A stretch of DNA of 64,000 nt. It comes from Ehretia macrophylla. Taxonomy: Eukaryota; Streptophyta; Magnoliopsida; Boraginales; Ehretiaceae. Below are positions 43,628 to 55,893 of the stretch, piece by piece. A program made the translations under genes and the position numbers. The stretch lies in assembly GCA_037974665.1 (NCBI GenBank), contig CM075773.1, positions 61,038,763 through 61,102,762 on the forward strand, read 5' to 3'. The notes under the pieces were generated by a model. That model was not told where the DNA came from. It searched no databases and saw only the letters and a program-made list of their open reading frames with translations. Each line of letters starts with the position of its first letter. Position 1 is the stretch's first letter.

Positions 43628-44158
43628 CTCATATCGTGGAATAGAATGTTTGTGAGTGATTGATAAGTGGGTTTTGCGGGTATAAAGAATAAAACTTGAG
43701 TTAACCATTTTGGGTCACTAGAAAAGAGGCCCAAGTAGTTATTCTCTTATGCCTACAACACTAGTCGCGCCTGCAGGTCTGGGGTTTTGGGCTCAGGGTG
43801 TGAAAGAATAGTATTCAGAACCGATCACTAGCCGGTGCAGGAACTAATGTTATGCAGGACAAAGTGTTACACTAAGGAGACAGTGGGAGTCACCTCTAGG
43901 ATCCTTCACTGTCTGGTTACTCCTGGGTATGTGTGCCCATGACGAGAACGTCAAGTCCTTAACAGGAGTTGTGTGTAATATCTCACATCGGTGGAATATA
44001 GTATTTGTGAGTGGTTTATAAGTGGATGTTGTTGGTATAAGGAATAACTTGAGTTAACCATTTTGGACCAGTAGAAAAGATATCCAAATAATTATTCTCT
44101 TATGCCTACAATACTAGTAACGCCTGCAGGTCCAAAATTATGGGCTCGAGGCGTGACA
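43620..44158 (+). mobile_element. Second TRIM-like retrotransposon (539 bp)
   Basis: Two direct repeats of equal length (185 bp; 43620-43804 and 43974-44158) share TAATATCTCA, GAGTTAACCATTTTGG, TTATTCTCTTATGCCTACAA and GCCTGCAGGTC. The right copy has canonical ends TGTAATATC...GTGACA. After the left copy is AGTATTCAGAACC, a degraded primer site. ATATA flanks both sides, although this lies in TA-rich DNA. The 169-bp interior encodes nothing. Confidence 0.75.
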
Positions 44159-44232
44159 ATATATGTACATATATATATGTGTATGTGTTTTTATAAGTAA
44201 ATATTTTTAATTTTGTGAACAAAAGACAAGAA

Positions 44233-47200
44233 TGTGACGCTCGAGATTTCTCATCACGTTCATTCGTAACTGTTGCATGTATATTTGAGCATTTCAATGT
44301 GCATTTTTTTTTCTTGATTATATGTTTTATTAGTGGCTACTATTCATAAAAAAATCAACTGTCTAATTTGCTCGAATTAATATTTTTCCTAGATAGTATA
44401 ACTTATAAAAGGAATCGGGAACTTATAGTTTTGGACTTTGGAGGTCAGAAACTTGCGTTTGAAAAATAATTAGTGTTTCGTTGAATAGTGTTACGTATTG
44501 TAAACATTGTTTTTAAACTAGTTGGCATTTAAATTGAGATTTAGCATAGTTTGACCAAGATTTTGTGGTAATTGACTTAAGCTAAATATACAACACATAC
44601 ATATATACATCATATACGATATATGCATACAAATGCTCATAAAAACAAAAAGAAAAATCCTTAAAACTACCCCCAAACCCGTCGACCTTAAGAAAGGAAA
44701 AGAGAGGAGAAAGTTTTGTTATTTTCTTCAAATTTGCTCAAGAATCATTAACCTAGACCTCATTCCACCTCTCCAAAGTCCTGCTCCACCCTCCACAAGG
44801 CTCCTAAGTGAGTGAGATGCATCATCCTTGCTAATTTAAAGTTTATGCCAAGTTTTTATAATTTTCGGATTTACTATTTTTGTGCTATAAATTGATTGAT
44901 TCTTGCTAGATATGGTATTATTACATGCTAGAGAATATCTTTATGCATTGGTATAGCTTGGAACTAAGTTTTTAGCAAGAATCTACATGAGAAAGATGAT
45001 GAATAGTACCAAACGAGGGTTTCCGAAAAAAAAGTTACAATTTAATTCAATTCAAGGCTTCTAGTAGATGCTAATTAGGTCCATGAACAAGGAAAAAATA
45101 TTAATTGCGCTTGTTAGGCTCGAAACTTGGGTAATTTGATCAAAATAGGCCATGTTAGAAAGGGGTTTCGGGGTTAACTTGAATCCGGGCATGTTTCGGG
45201 GTTATGGCTAGTCTTTATTAAGTATTGAAGCCTTAGAAGTGCCTTCATTTTGTTTGTTTGGGTTCCAAAATTGGTACTTGTAGTGTAAACCCATAAAGAA
45301 GCATTTTCGGTGTTTTCGTGTACTTGTGCTCTAGGTTATGATTTGGAGGCTCTAAATGAGGTATTTAGGTATTATTAGATTGGTAGGATGGTTAGCTACC
45401 TTAACTTGATCCTTGAATTCTAGTAGGAAGCTAAATAGCCTAGTTGAACAAAGGGAAAATGAATGAATTAATTGTTTTAGTACTCGTATTGCTTTGTAGT
45501 TGCTCCTAGTGTGTCTAAATACAATTCTAAGGCATGTGTGAGCTTTTGGTAAAGTTTTTTGTGAAAAGTATAATATTGATCCCTTTGCGTTCGCATAGTT
45601 AATTTTATGATAATTGCTTTATAGTTGAGTTAATTGTAATGAAAATAAGTATGAGTTAATAGCTTTATTGATTGATAGTACTATTATGGAATACTTACAA
45701 TTGCTTGACCCTTAAGCATGTTACGTGAGTAACAGGTTTAGATGGCATGTTTTGTTAAAATGGAAAAAGTTATGTGTTAAGCATTTTAAATGTTTCATTG
45801 GTGTTAACTTGGTAATTCTAGTTTATTAAATGTGTTTAAGGATTCTAGATGCTTAGAGTCGTGCATGCTAAGTAATTAACGGAGAATGTATACATGTTAA
45901 TGATCAATAATCAGGGAGACTTATAAAACATAGAGTAAATAGATTGTCAAAGCATGTGGTAGATAACTTATATAAGTGAAGTGTGGAATATGAAAATGAT
46001 TCTTGGAGCATACTTTATAGTGGGTATGTTTGGGGTTAAAATGTAGTATTCCAATTGGATGCTTAGCTTAATGAAACCTTGTGATCAAGTTGGAGTGAAT
46101 GAATTGTGAAGTAACTTATTTTATATGGTTGAGTTGTCTTTAAGCTACATGGAAAATGTTGAAATAAGATGATCTAAGCTTAGTTTTAGCTAGTTAACTT
46201 GTTTATTGTATGAATTGTGTGAATTTGAAGGGTTGTGGTTAGCTAACTTGGAATTGGTGGTGTATTGGTTGTTTTATTGTCTTGAGGATGAAGATGATAA
46301 TGTGTGGTAGCTCTATTGTTTGTGAAATTGCATGAAAGAAGTTTATCTAACACAAATTACCTAGTTATGAATTGTTACTTGATAATATAAGCTAATGTTA
46401 TGTTCGGATCAGCTTACTGTCCCTGTATTTCGAAGCTCTTTTGACCTGGTAAACATGCTCGAAACTTAACGAAATTTGTACAGCAACTAGATTAGGTAGT
46501 TTAGAGAAAATATCAATTTTTAGGGCTAAGGCTAATTCTAACATTTTGACCCTCTGATCACATTATTTCTGAAATGTAACTCAAAAATCGCTGGTTCTGC
46601 CCAGCTATGCGTGGTTGTACGGTAAGGGTTATAACTTTTGGAATTTAACTCAGAATTGAGCATCGTTTGAACCTAAAATTAACTACACTCGAAGAGCTAC
46701 AATTATACATAAAAATCAGATAGTTTGGAGGTCAATAGACTAGGTAACCGAATTGATTAAGTTAAGCTTCTGTTAGAGGAATTGAAAAATGTCCTAGTTG
46801 AGCTTGCGGTATTAACTTTGCACTTGTAAACTTGTGTTGAATGTTTGAAGAACTAATTAGAATGTAAGTTGAATGTAAAGATGTTAACCAATACATGTTA
46901 GTTGAGTCTACTTGTACAGTTGGCATTTAGTTTATATGTTAAGTACAATTTCGATTAGTTATAGTTAGCTTAACTTTATATATATGTAAATGCTTCTCTA
47001 TTGTTACAAAGTTATGGTGTTTAATTAAGTTACAATAAAATAAAGTATGTAATATAGATTCTTGGATGTGAAAGATAGTTGTTAAACCTTCTTAGTCAAT
47101 TGCTAAAGTGTTATACTTATATGAAAACTAAGGTATTCATATTCAAGCTAATCCAAGGAAAGTTGGAGTAACTAAGCCATTTTTACATCTTGAGGCTTGA

Positions 47201-48225
47201 TAAAGGTGAAGAAGCTTTCATTCCTTTTGTGCATCTTAACTTATTTTATTGCTCTCAAATTATAAGATTTAGTTTAATTAATTGAATTTATATGAACTTA
47301 TTACTTGTTGTATTGTGATTGAGGACAACCTACTTTGTTGTCCCTCGTTCATGTGCTTCTTGAATTATATTATCATTGTTTGAGTTATCGTCATCGAATA
47401 TCGGGTTGCGCAACCTTTTCGGACATGGTAGAGTCGAGAAACACGGGTGGCATCGGGCTTGCCGTGCTCCCTCGACTACTATGGTGCCTATTCCCTTTCT
47501 CTCGCTGAGTATACTCCACTACCCCAGAGGCGTGGTTCACTTACTAGGCATATGGACCTACTTCAAGAGAAAGGGTCGTAGGATCGGGTAACATTCAAAG
47601 TACCCCATTTTGGAAGAATAAGGGTTTTGTCGGCACTTGCTTGAAGATCTTGGCTCGTGGCTCGTGATTGAAGACAAACGTGGAACCATATCCTTTTTAT
47701 ACATGGTTAAATACTTGTCTAATTAACTTTGCTATTTTGTGTTGTACATGTTATTATTCTTGTTGCATCTCATAAAAGTATCACATCCCTCACTGAGTAT
47801 ACATGTTGTATACTCACCCTCATTTCCAACACCTTTCAGGATCAGTGCTATCTGAGGTAGAAAAAAAGGCTCGAGAGTTTCGTGTTGACTATGCTGGCTT
47901 ACGTGGATTGTCATTGAATTCAATTTTGTAATTGTAAAGTTAAGTTTAGAATGTATTGATAGTTATGAATGGCTTGTAATGTTTTATTAACTTGTAATCT
48001 TTACGTTGTTGTCTAGTTGACTTGCATGCTTGTAAGGATGAAATAGATTGAGGTTGTGGATTATGGTCTGGTGGTGGTATGTTGATGTTTGCAAGTTTCT
48101 AGATAATCCTATATATAGGAAAAACTTCGTCCGTTTTTCTCTAAATTTGGTGACCAGGTTGGAATTAGGTTGTGATTAGCATGGCTATTAGAGCCTCCGG
48201 TCTCGTGAGGGATTAGGGCCTTACA
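44233..48225 (+). mobile_element. Probable solo LTR of a large Ty3/gypsy (Tekay/Del-like) element
   Basis: The block starts TGTGACGCTCGAGATTT and ends GGATTAGGGCCTTACA, with flanking AAGAA / AAAAA (4 of 5). Near its 3' end it has CCCTCACTGAGTATACATG, TATACTCACCCTC and TTTCAGGAT, a pattern I associate with the ends of long Tekay/Del LTRs. There are no gag or pol frames inside and no second copy in the window. Length is 3993 bp. It could instead be an LTR at a truncated element. Confidence 0.6.
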
Positions 48226-48576
48226 AAAAAGGTAAAGAGGTTGTATATTTGATTTTACCTTTTTGTATCTTCTTTTTACCACGTGTTGCTCTTTCTCCAT
48301 TAATATTCATTACTATCTATGAAGTTTTGATAATAATATAGCTCAATCTAGTTTTTATTTTCTCTCATTCTACTTGAAATACAATAGTTTAAGTTTGATG
48401 CAATTTGGTTTGGAAATGAAAAATATATGAGTTTTTAATTTTTTTTTATATAGTTTAAACAACATTGTTTTACTATTTGACCAATAATACAATGACACGT
48501 AGCGCATAATATTAAGATGAAAACATTACAATTCGATAGATTAAAACTCACATCCTCCTTTTGTTAAATACAAACA

Positions 48577-48702
48577 TATAGTCACTAGAGTTTTGGTCCA
48601 GTGATATGTTACTTACTGTGTATGCAAGAGGTTATGAGCTCAAGTCTCGTTAATTACATTGTATGCCTACAGGCCCCCCCTCAATTAAAAATAAAAAATA
48701 AA
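48577..48702 (+). mobile_element. Short SINE with 11-bp target duplication
   Basis: Direct repeats AAATACAAACA (48566-48576 and 48703-48713) flank a 126-bp unit. It has an A-box-like TTTTGGTCCAGTGAT, a B-box-like ATGAGCTCAAGTCTC, and a simple-repeat A-rich tail. A related diverged copy lies at about 54606-54715. Confidence 0.72.
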
Positions 48703-48713
48703 AAATACAAACA

Positions 48714-49978
48714 CAACCATTAGGTTAATTGTTTTGCATTATTGAAGGTACAAATTAAGTTGCTAGAAAAAAAAATTGCAACACACCACCACCGCCAGCC
48801 ATCTCTACCAGCCACTACCCTTTAAGAATACAACCCTTAAGTCCACCTAACTAATACAGACTAATAAACATTTCAAGTTCTTGAAATTTGTCAAATATTC
48901 AGTTTGACATAGAATTCTACCAAAATGATCTATATGTTATAAAGATTTTAAAACCATTATTGATGGTGACTTCTGAAATAATTTATGATGGAGAGACATG
49001 GTGGTGATGGGTTATATTAATGCGTGTCTTATACACTTTTGGTTAACTTTGACTGAAAAGTGGACATCAAGTGTATGACACAACATTCAGTATAACAAAG
49101 AGATTATTTATAAATTTCCAAAACTGGGTTTAATGCACATTTTTTAACTAATACATGGGAGTGTTATGCATTTTACTCAACCAAAAAAATGGTTCTTATG
49201 TTACTATTGAGACTACGATACGCTGTATATATGGTTTGTTTTATGCAATGCACTATGCTAAAGTTTAAACTTCTTATTTTTTTTTATCTAAAATCTTCAC
49301 TTAGCACTATTTGTAGAAAAAAATATATATATTTTTGGTATAAAAGAATAAATCTTAACTAGAATGTTTGCCATAAAATAACTATTTTCCTGAAAAATAA
49401 AATAATTTATAGTGTTTGGTTCTCACACTTGAAAACATTTTCTGGTATTTGATGTAATAGTGAAAATTTGATTACAATTATTTTTTAAAAATTATTGATA
49501 ATTAATTATTATTAATTAATTAATTTAATAATATTATACATTTTGGATTCAAATTATCGTAATTATCCATTATGGATTCAAATTATAACTTCGGCCTCTA
49601 TAAAATTAGTTAATAAATAGTTTAAAATTTTTTTATATCAATCCGAATTGATGGGTCAATCTCTCACATAGTTGGTAGGACTTATACGTGTGTGTCCTAC
49701 TAATATGTAAGAGATTGGTATTAGTTTGGATTGATTGAAGAGTTTCTCATAAAATTTTGATTTGAACTACAATTACGACCTTTATTATACCAAAAAAGGA
49801 AAAGATGTGATCCCCCTGAGTTAAAAGTATCCCTTTTTTATGTGAGATTGAGGTTGTAGTTCAAACTAGTGACATCTTATTACAATATGTTATTACCTTA
49901 TTATTGCACCCAACTCTTCATTGGTGTATTCGATACTAGTTTTTCGTAGGTTTGTGGTTTGCATTGCACATAACTTAA
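48714..49978. other. AT-rich intergenic, nothing recognised
   Basis: There is a short near-palindromic stretch at about 49640-49750 (ATCAATCCGAATTGA against TTGGATTGATTGA), possibly a decayed MITE. No gene was seen. Confidence 0.4.
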
Positions 49979-50490
49979 GGAAAAATATCACATTAGTCCC
50001 TATTGTTTCTAAATATTTCAATTTGATCCATATTATTTAAAAATTCTCAATTTCGTCCATACTGTTTCTCCAAAAATTTTAGTTTTGTCCCTATTGTTTA
50101 AGATTTTTCAATTTTGTCCGTAGTATTTTTTAAAAAGTTTCAATTTTATCCCTATTATTTTTAAAAATGTTTCAATTTCGTTCCTATTATTTTCCTAAAG
50201 TTTCAAATTATCTCTATTATTCAATGACTAAATTGAAGCTTTTTAAAAAATAATAAGAACTAATTTGAATCTTTTAGAAAATAATAGAGACTAAATTGAC
50301 TAATTTTAAATAATAAGAATGAATTTGAAATTTTAGAGAAATAATAGGGACGTTATTAAAAAAAATTAAATTATATGGATGAAATTAAAAAAATTTAAAA
50401 AATAATAGAAACAAAATTTTAAAAATTAAATAATAGAAACAAAATTGAAATTTTTTTTAAAAAAATAAGGACTAAATGTGACATCTTCCC
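49979..50490. mobile_element. Hairpin MITE
   Basis: It starts GGAAAAATATCACATTAGTCC and ends GGACTAAATGTGACATCTTCCC. The arms are arrays of 'ttcaattttgtccctattg'-type units and their complements. The flanking 8-9-bp repeat is imperfect (TAACTTAA / TAATTTAA). Confidence 0.82.
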
Positions 50491-50521
50491 TAATTTAATA
50501 TCCCTAATTTAATATTATGTT

Positions 50522-50650
50522 TGGCCATTTTAGTGTTTCTTATGAGTTAGGCCTAACATATTTATTTCCTTGGCTTGACCAATGTAATTTTAAGTTCGGC
50601 CATTTTAGTGTTCCATATGGGCTTTGGTCTAACATATTTGTTTCCTTGCG
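50522..50650. repeat. Short tandem duplication (about 76 bp period)
   Basis: GGCCATTTTAGTGTT...TAACATATTT.TTTCCTTG occurs twice, at about 50524 and 50600. Confidence 0.7.
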
Positions 50651-50659
50651 TTTACCTCG

Positions 50660-52121
50660 CTGGTTGATTGGTGGTTTTGGGCTTGACTAATATTATGTTG
50701 GGCCATATTACATTACTTTTAAAGAATGTTGTTTCATAATTTGAGAATTGATCTCGATATGACTCCCATCTAAAGTAAGAATTGTACCACTGGACCAAAT
50801 GTCTAGTACTAATTATCTGTTTTTTGCTAATATTTCTTTTTCTTTCTTTCTCATATACCTCCATTTATTCACATCTTTTTCCTCTATTCACTTTACAATT
50901 CAGAATCATATTAATTTTATTTATAAAAAAAAAAATTCAGTTGCTACAAAGATATATCGATATATCATATCTTGGGTGGTTCTTTGGGCACAGATTATGT
51001 GAAGTGGTGAGTTGGTTAGCTTTTTCCACTATTTCAAATATGGCGATTCTATAGTTATTATTTCATTGTAGGACTGATTTTAATCCTAACCCTACAAAAA
51101 ACAAGACTATTCTAGAGAGCTGGACTTCGGCCCTGTGGCATTGGTTTAGTTTTCAGTTCACCAACTCTGGGCTTGTTTTGTTGGGCTCTCTGTAGCCTTT
51201 TCTTTTATCCTACTTTTGGCCCAAGTTATTATTCTACCTTTCTTTTTGAGCCTCATGTGTTCGAGCCTTTCATTATGCAATTATTTGTGTTACTCAAATT
51301 GCTTGCCCTATCAGAAAAAGGGTAGGATTTAATGATTTACATAATTTTGAGAAACTTATGGTGTTTTTTTTTTTTGCCCAATTTTCATGAATTTAAATTT
51401 CACATGATATTTGAAGTCTCCCAAACTATGTTGTTTCTCAAGACCATGGAGGATCAAGCAATTTGGCATATTATATTTTAACTTTACAATTGTCTACTAT
51501 AATACATAATATTTTTTTCGTAAATCATAGATAATTTTTTAAAACTCGACTATAAAATATGAAAAGAATGAAAATGAAAAAGAAGGAGAGCTCCTTTATT
51601 GAGGATTAGGACATTAGAAAATGACATCATCTGACCTTTAATCTCGCCTTGATTAGCATGAGATCGTATAGGGTTTCATACTTGGTTTTGGATCAAAGCA
51701 CATGCAAGTTTCTAGAATCATGGGATTAAAATTACTCTTACCATCATTTGGGTTTGGATTATCTTCTTTTTTTCTTCTCCCATTTTCAACATTTAGTAAA
51801 TTATAAACTATTAATTTTGCCTTTTTTAATTCTTAATCATCATATTTGAATTATTAAATTAATAAACTTCACTTTATTTGAAAATAAAATTTAAAAATGA
51901 ATAGTAAAAATTTTAAAAATTAAAATCTGGTGGTGCATAATATCATATAAAGAATCAAGAAAACAAATTTTTTTTTTTTTGTCGGGAAGAAAACAATTCA
52001 TAACAACACTAAATGTAATTGTTAATTTCAAATTTATTGAGCCTTCTAGTAACTAAATTAGAATTACGTCTAGTCATCTTTGTTTTCTTTTCCTTTGAGT
52101 TTCATCCGTAAAAAAAAAAAT

Positions 52122-52158
<37 letters not shown>

Positions 52159-52380
52159 TTATTTTTTAATTATATCCTATAAGATATGGGTAATAGAATA
52201 TTCAAACAGCTTAGGATTGGGTCATGAACTTTATGGTTATCATTGGATGCTTGACATTGCAACGTGTATCGACCAACCAAGTCAAACCACATGTAAAGAG
52301 TATAGTGTACGGGTTCATACAGCCCATTCATATGAAACTCCATAAATGTAGTTTGGGCAAATGTTGATTCTTCAACCAAG
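50660..52380. other. Intergenic, no supported gene
   Basis: GC-richer islands at about 51060-51300 and 52190-52380 have minus- or plus-strand frames of 60-75 codons without recognisable domains. A TA/TG microsatellite lies at 52125-52160. Confidence 0.4.
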
Positions 52381-52383
52381 TCC

Positions 52384-53189
52384 TCAAAAGTTTGCACTTT
52401 TTCTTCTTTTTCTTTTTTGTCTTTTTTTGGACAAATTTTACAAATGTATTACTATTATTCTCCATTGTTTACATTTTATCTCATTTTAATCCTTATTATT
52501 TTAAAAATTACATAGTTAATTCTTATTGTTTACAAATATATCACTATTAGTCCCTATTATTTACAAATATAACACTATTAATCTCTAAACGTTCAATTAA
52601 CTAATCGAATGATAACTAAATCACTTTTTTTTTTTTAATTTTGCTCATGCAGTTTATATGTGAAGCCTACAATTTCGATAAATAGCGTTCGCTTATGTAG
52701 TTTTTTAGATGTTAACCCTAAAAAAGTGTCTTAGAACATTTTTTTTTTTTTTAATTTAAACTGCCTTGTCAAATAAGAATGAATATTTGTTCTAAACAAA
52801 ATTAGTCTCGAACATATTTTTCCAATTAAAATTGCCTTGTCAAATATGTTTCTAATAAAAATGGATATATAGAATTTTTTTCTATTTAAACAAGCAATTT
52901 ATTTATTTTCCAAATTGGAGTAGAGGACTAGTATGGTTATTTTTGAAAAATATTGAAGACTAATAGTAATACATGTGTAAACAATGGAGATCAACCACTT
53001 GACTTTTGAAATAATAGGAATTAAAATGGGACAAAATGTAAATAATTAGAACTAATAGTAGTACATTTATAAACAATGAGTATCAACCTTGTAATTTTTA
53101 AAATAATAGAAACTAAATGAGACAAAATATAAACAATAGAGGCTATTTGTGAGATTTACCCTTTCTTGTTTCGTCAAAAGTTTGCACTT
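52384..53189. mobile_element. Hairpin repeat flanked by 16-bp direct repeats
   Basis: TCAAAAGTTTGCACTT occurs at 52384-52399 and 53174-53189. Between them is a hairpin-type element (about 52430-53162) ending GTGAGATTTACCC, with inverted 'ttagtccctattatttac'-type units. Next to the left repeat is a T-rich tract, which on the minus strand is an A-rich tail. The 16-bp repeat is too long for a Mutator or hAT duplication and fits LINE-mediated insertion. Confidence 0.55.
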
Positions 53190-53370
53190 GAACAAGTAGC
53201 AGTTCTTTTCTTTTCTTTTTCTTTATTCTTTTTTCTTTTTCTAAAATGAAAATGCATTAATCCTGTAAAACTACACCATCCAATTCTGCCTAAAAGAATG
53301 CCCAAGAAAGCAAATTTAAAAGCTCTTGTGGTAGGGGCAGATATACATATGAATATATGGATATTTTTAA

Positions 53371-53753
53371 GGGTAAATAGCGTATTATCTTCCTCTATTT
53401 TATTAAAAATGCACAATACTCCTATGTATTTTAAAAATTAGCTGATTATCCTTCTGTATTTTGTTAAAAGTGCACAAGGTGTTTTAAAAATTAGCTAATT
53501 ACCCCCTTATATTTTATAAAAGTAGCTAATTATCCGCCTGTACTTTTTAAAAATTAGCGCTTTTGTTAGAAAATATAAGGAAGTAATCAGCTACTTTTAT
53601 AAAATACAAGGGGGTAATCAGCTATTTTTATAAAATACAATGGGTTAATAAGCTTATTTTTAAAATACAGAAAGGTATTGTGCACTTTTAGCAAAACACA
53701 TAAAGTATTGTGCACTTTTAATAAAACACAAAAGGGTAATATACTATTTATCT
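53371..53753. mobile_element. Palindromic MITE of a second type
   Basis: It starts GGGTAAATAGCGTATTATC and ends with the near complement (GGGTAATATACTATTTATCT). The arms repeat 'ttaaaaattagctaattac' and 'tgcacaatac' units and their complements. The flanks carry an 8-of-9 repeat (TATTTTTAA / AATTTTTAA). Confidence 0.75.
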
Positions 53754-53807
53754 AATTTTTAATTTGAAAAATTATTTGACCCCGATTAAAATTTTTTTTT
53801 ATTTACA

Positions 53808-53809
<2 letters not shown>

Positions 53810-53841
<32 letters not shown>

Positions 53842-54600
53842 GTCCCAATCTTGTAAGATATTTGAAACCTAGGCACGTAGAAACAAGTTACCGTTGACAT
53901 TAGAATTAAGTCAATGGGCGAGCCCCAATCTTGTCAGACATTCTGCAAACATGTCTATGTTTGAATTGGATGACTTTGTTTCCGAGTTTATTACACTTGT
54001 AGGGTGATATTTTACACATGGATGAATTCGAGATTATTATTTAGGTAGGATTAAAAATGCATAATTAGTATTTATATATTAATAATTTTTTGCAATAAAG
54101 GTTAAATTAATTTTTTAAATAAAAAATATTTTAAAAGTACATATATTTTTAATAGATATACCATTTAAATTCACTCTTTAATAATTCAAATCATAAATCA
54201 ATGGAAATTGCAAACCCCTTAGACCGTGAACGAATCTGTCCTCTGATTTCACAACACAATTGAGCATTCTTTCCTTAATGGGAATCTACCTAACAAACGG
54301 CCAGTAACCAAAAGTCTCGACACGATCGACACGAGGCTTACGAACTTTTCGTACAAGGCTGCGCATAGAATCTTGCCAATTTGACTTAGCAGGCCCAGCC
54401 CTTTGCATGATTAGGTCTTGCCATGGCATTTGGTGACTCGAGTCGTTGCATTCATACCAACAGAAACCAAAAGAAAGTCTTTGGTCGTTCAAGAGGGCGT
54501 TCAAATTGAATCGGAAGTCACGTCTACGTTGAGCTATTTAATATACTGGCTACGATAATACAAGTTCTGATATATACTGGAGATGAGCACAAATAAATAA
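53810..54600. other. Intergenic with one unassigned GC-balanced block
   Basis: A TA microsatellite lies at about 53811-53839. The block 54240-54540 is GC-balanced and has a 72-codon minus-strand frame (54504-54286), rich in Arg and Trp, that I do not recognise. It could be a gene fragment. Confidence 0.35.
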
Positions 54601-54605
54601 GTTAG

Positions 54606-54715
54606 AGTTTTGGTTCAATAGTTTGTAATACGTTATGTATATAAAACGTTGTGAGTTTTAGTTTTACTGGTTATATTATACGGCTTTAAGCCTCTTCTGA
54701 ATAAATAATAATAAT
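54606..54715 (+). mobile_element. Diverged SINE copy
   Basis: It aligns along its length with the SINE at 48577 (AGAGTTTTGGTTCAATAGT; GTTGTGAGTTTTAGTTTTAC; TTAAGCCTCTT) and ends in an (ATA)n A-rich tail. No target duplication was found. Confidence 0.5.
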
Positions 54716-55161
54716 AAAAAAATTGAGTGCAACCCTTTTCCAGATATTACACATATTAAAAGTTTTGTATACTAAAGTACCATTTATCCCTATATATGCA
54801 TGGATGAACCCTATATTTTACACTTTTTAAAGACCATAAAAATAATTAGACTACTTTGTATTTTCAATTCCTATTGTTAACGGTGAAAATTTCGAAGAGC
54901 TAGCCTGGGCCGGTCCTGCAAAAAAAGAACCTTGTGGGTTGAGCTCACGTTAGCATTTCAATTCTTGAGTTAGTAGCTTCTTTTGGATTGAAGAAGATAA
55001 GTATGAAAATAATGTATATAGAATGTGTTTGTTACTTTTTGCATAAGAATGTGAGTGCTATTTATATATTTTTTTAAAAATATATTTTCTCTCTTTCCTA
55101 ATTTTTTGGAATCGTGTCGTTAGAGTTACTTATACCTACTTTTTCCAAAGTCTTTTAAATA

Positions 55162-55436
55162 GGGAAAAGGACATCCAGGTCCCTCACTTTTCTCCCTTTT
55201 CTCAAATAGGTCCCTGAGTTCTTGGAAATGTCTTCCCAGGTCCTTTAAACTTAACTCCGTCACTTTATTTTAACGTTTAAGGGGCAATATAGACATTAAA
55301 CATTAATATATAAAAAAATCTTTAAAGAAATCAGAACAAGCACTAAACGTGCTTGCCTAAGATGCTTGTGGTCACCTAGATGCTAAACACATTAATGAAG
55401 AAAATAATAAAAAAAGAAAGAATCAGCCATTTCAAT
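55162..55436 (+). repeat. Left TIR of MULE
   Basis: It is about 275 bp and matches the complement of 58565-58824 with scattered differences and small indels (for example CACATTAATGAAGAAAATAA on both). Confidence 0.9.
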
Positions 55437-55893
55437 TTAAAAAAGTAAAGTTAACAATGTCAAAAAGCCATCACTAATACAAAGAAACACTCCTGATCCT
55501 GATCGTCTTCTTCTCTCGACGAAAAAAAAAAAAGGCCTAATCATGCTCATGCTCAAGTGATTGTTCTCAGTGGTCATTTTAGTGTTCACCTCACGTCGCT
55601 GGAAAGAGGAGACAAACAAGACCCAAAAAAACTTTGTGAAAAAAGTTTCGTATCTTGAGGTATTATTAATTTTTTTAGTTCTTATGATGTTATGATTTGT
55701 ATTATAATGTTATTAATGTGTATATATATATTGAGCATAGATTATGTTTTTGTAAAAGTTGGGGTTACATTATGTGATTTCTACTGTCAAAATGATGTCC
55801 GAATTCATGATTTAAGAATAGATGGAGCTGAGTTTTTGCTAAGAGCATGGAGCTGATTTTTTTTTTTTAATTGACTGTGTTATTTCAGTTAAA

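Noticed and set aside
43620..44158. Cassandra-type TRIM with 5S rRNA-like LTR
   Set aside because: No 5S internal promoter sequence was seen in the 185-bp LTRs.
47376..47591. 71-codon frame in the presumed solo LTR
   Set aside because: It has no domain and lies in a GC-richer part of the LTR; equivalent frames are common by chance.
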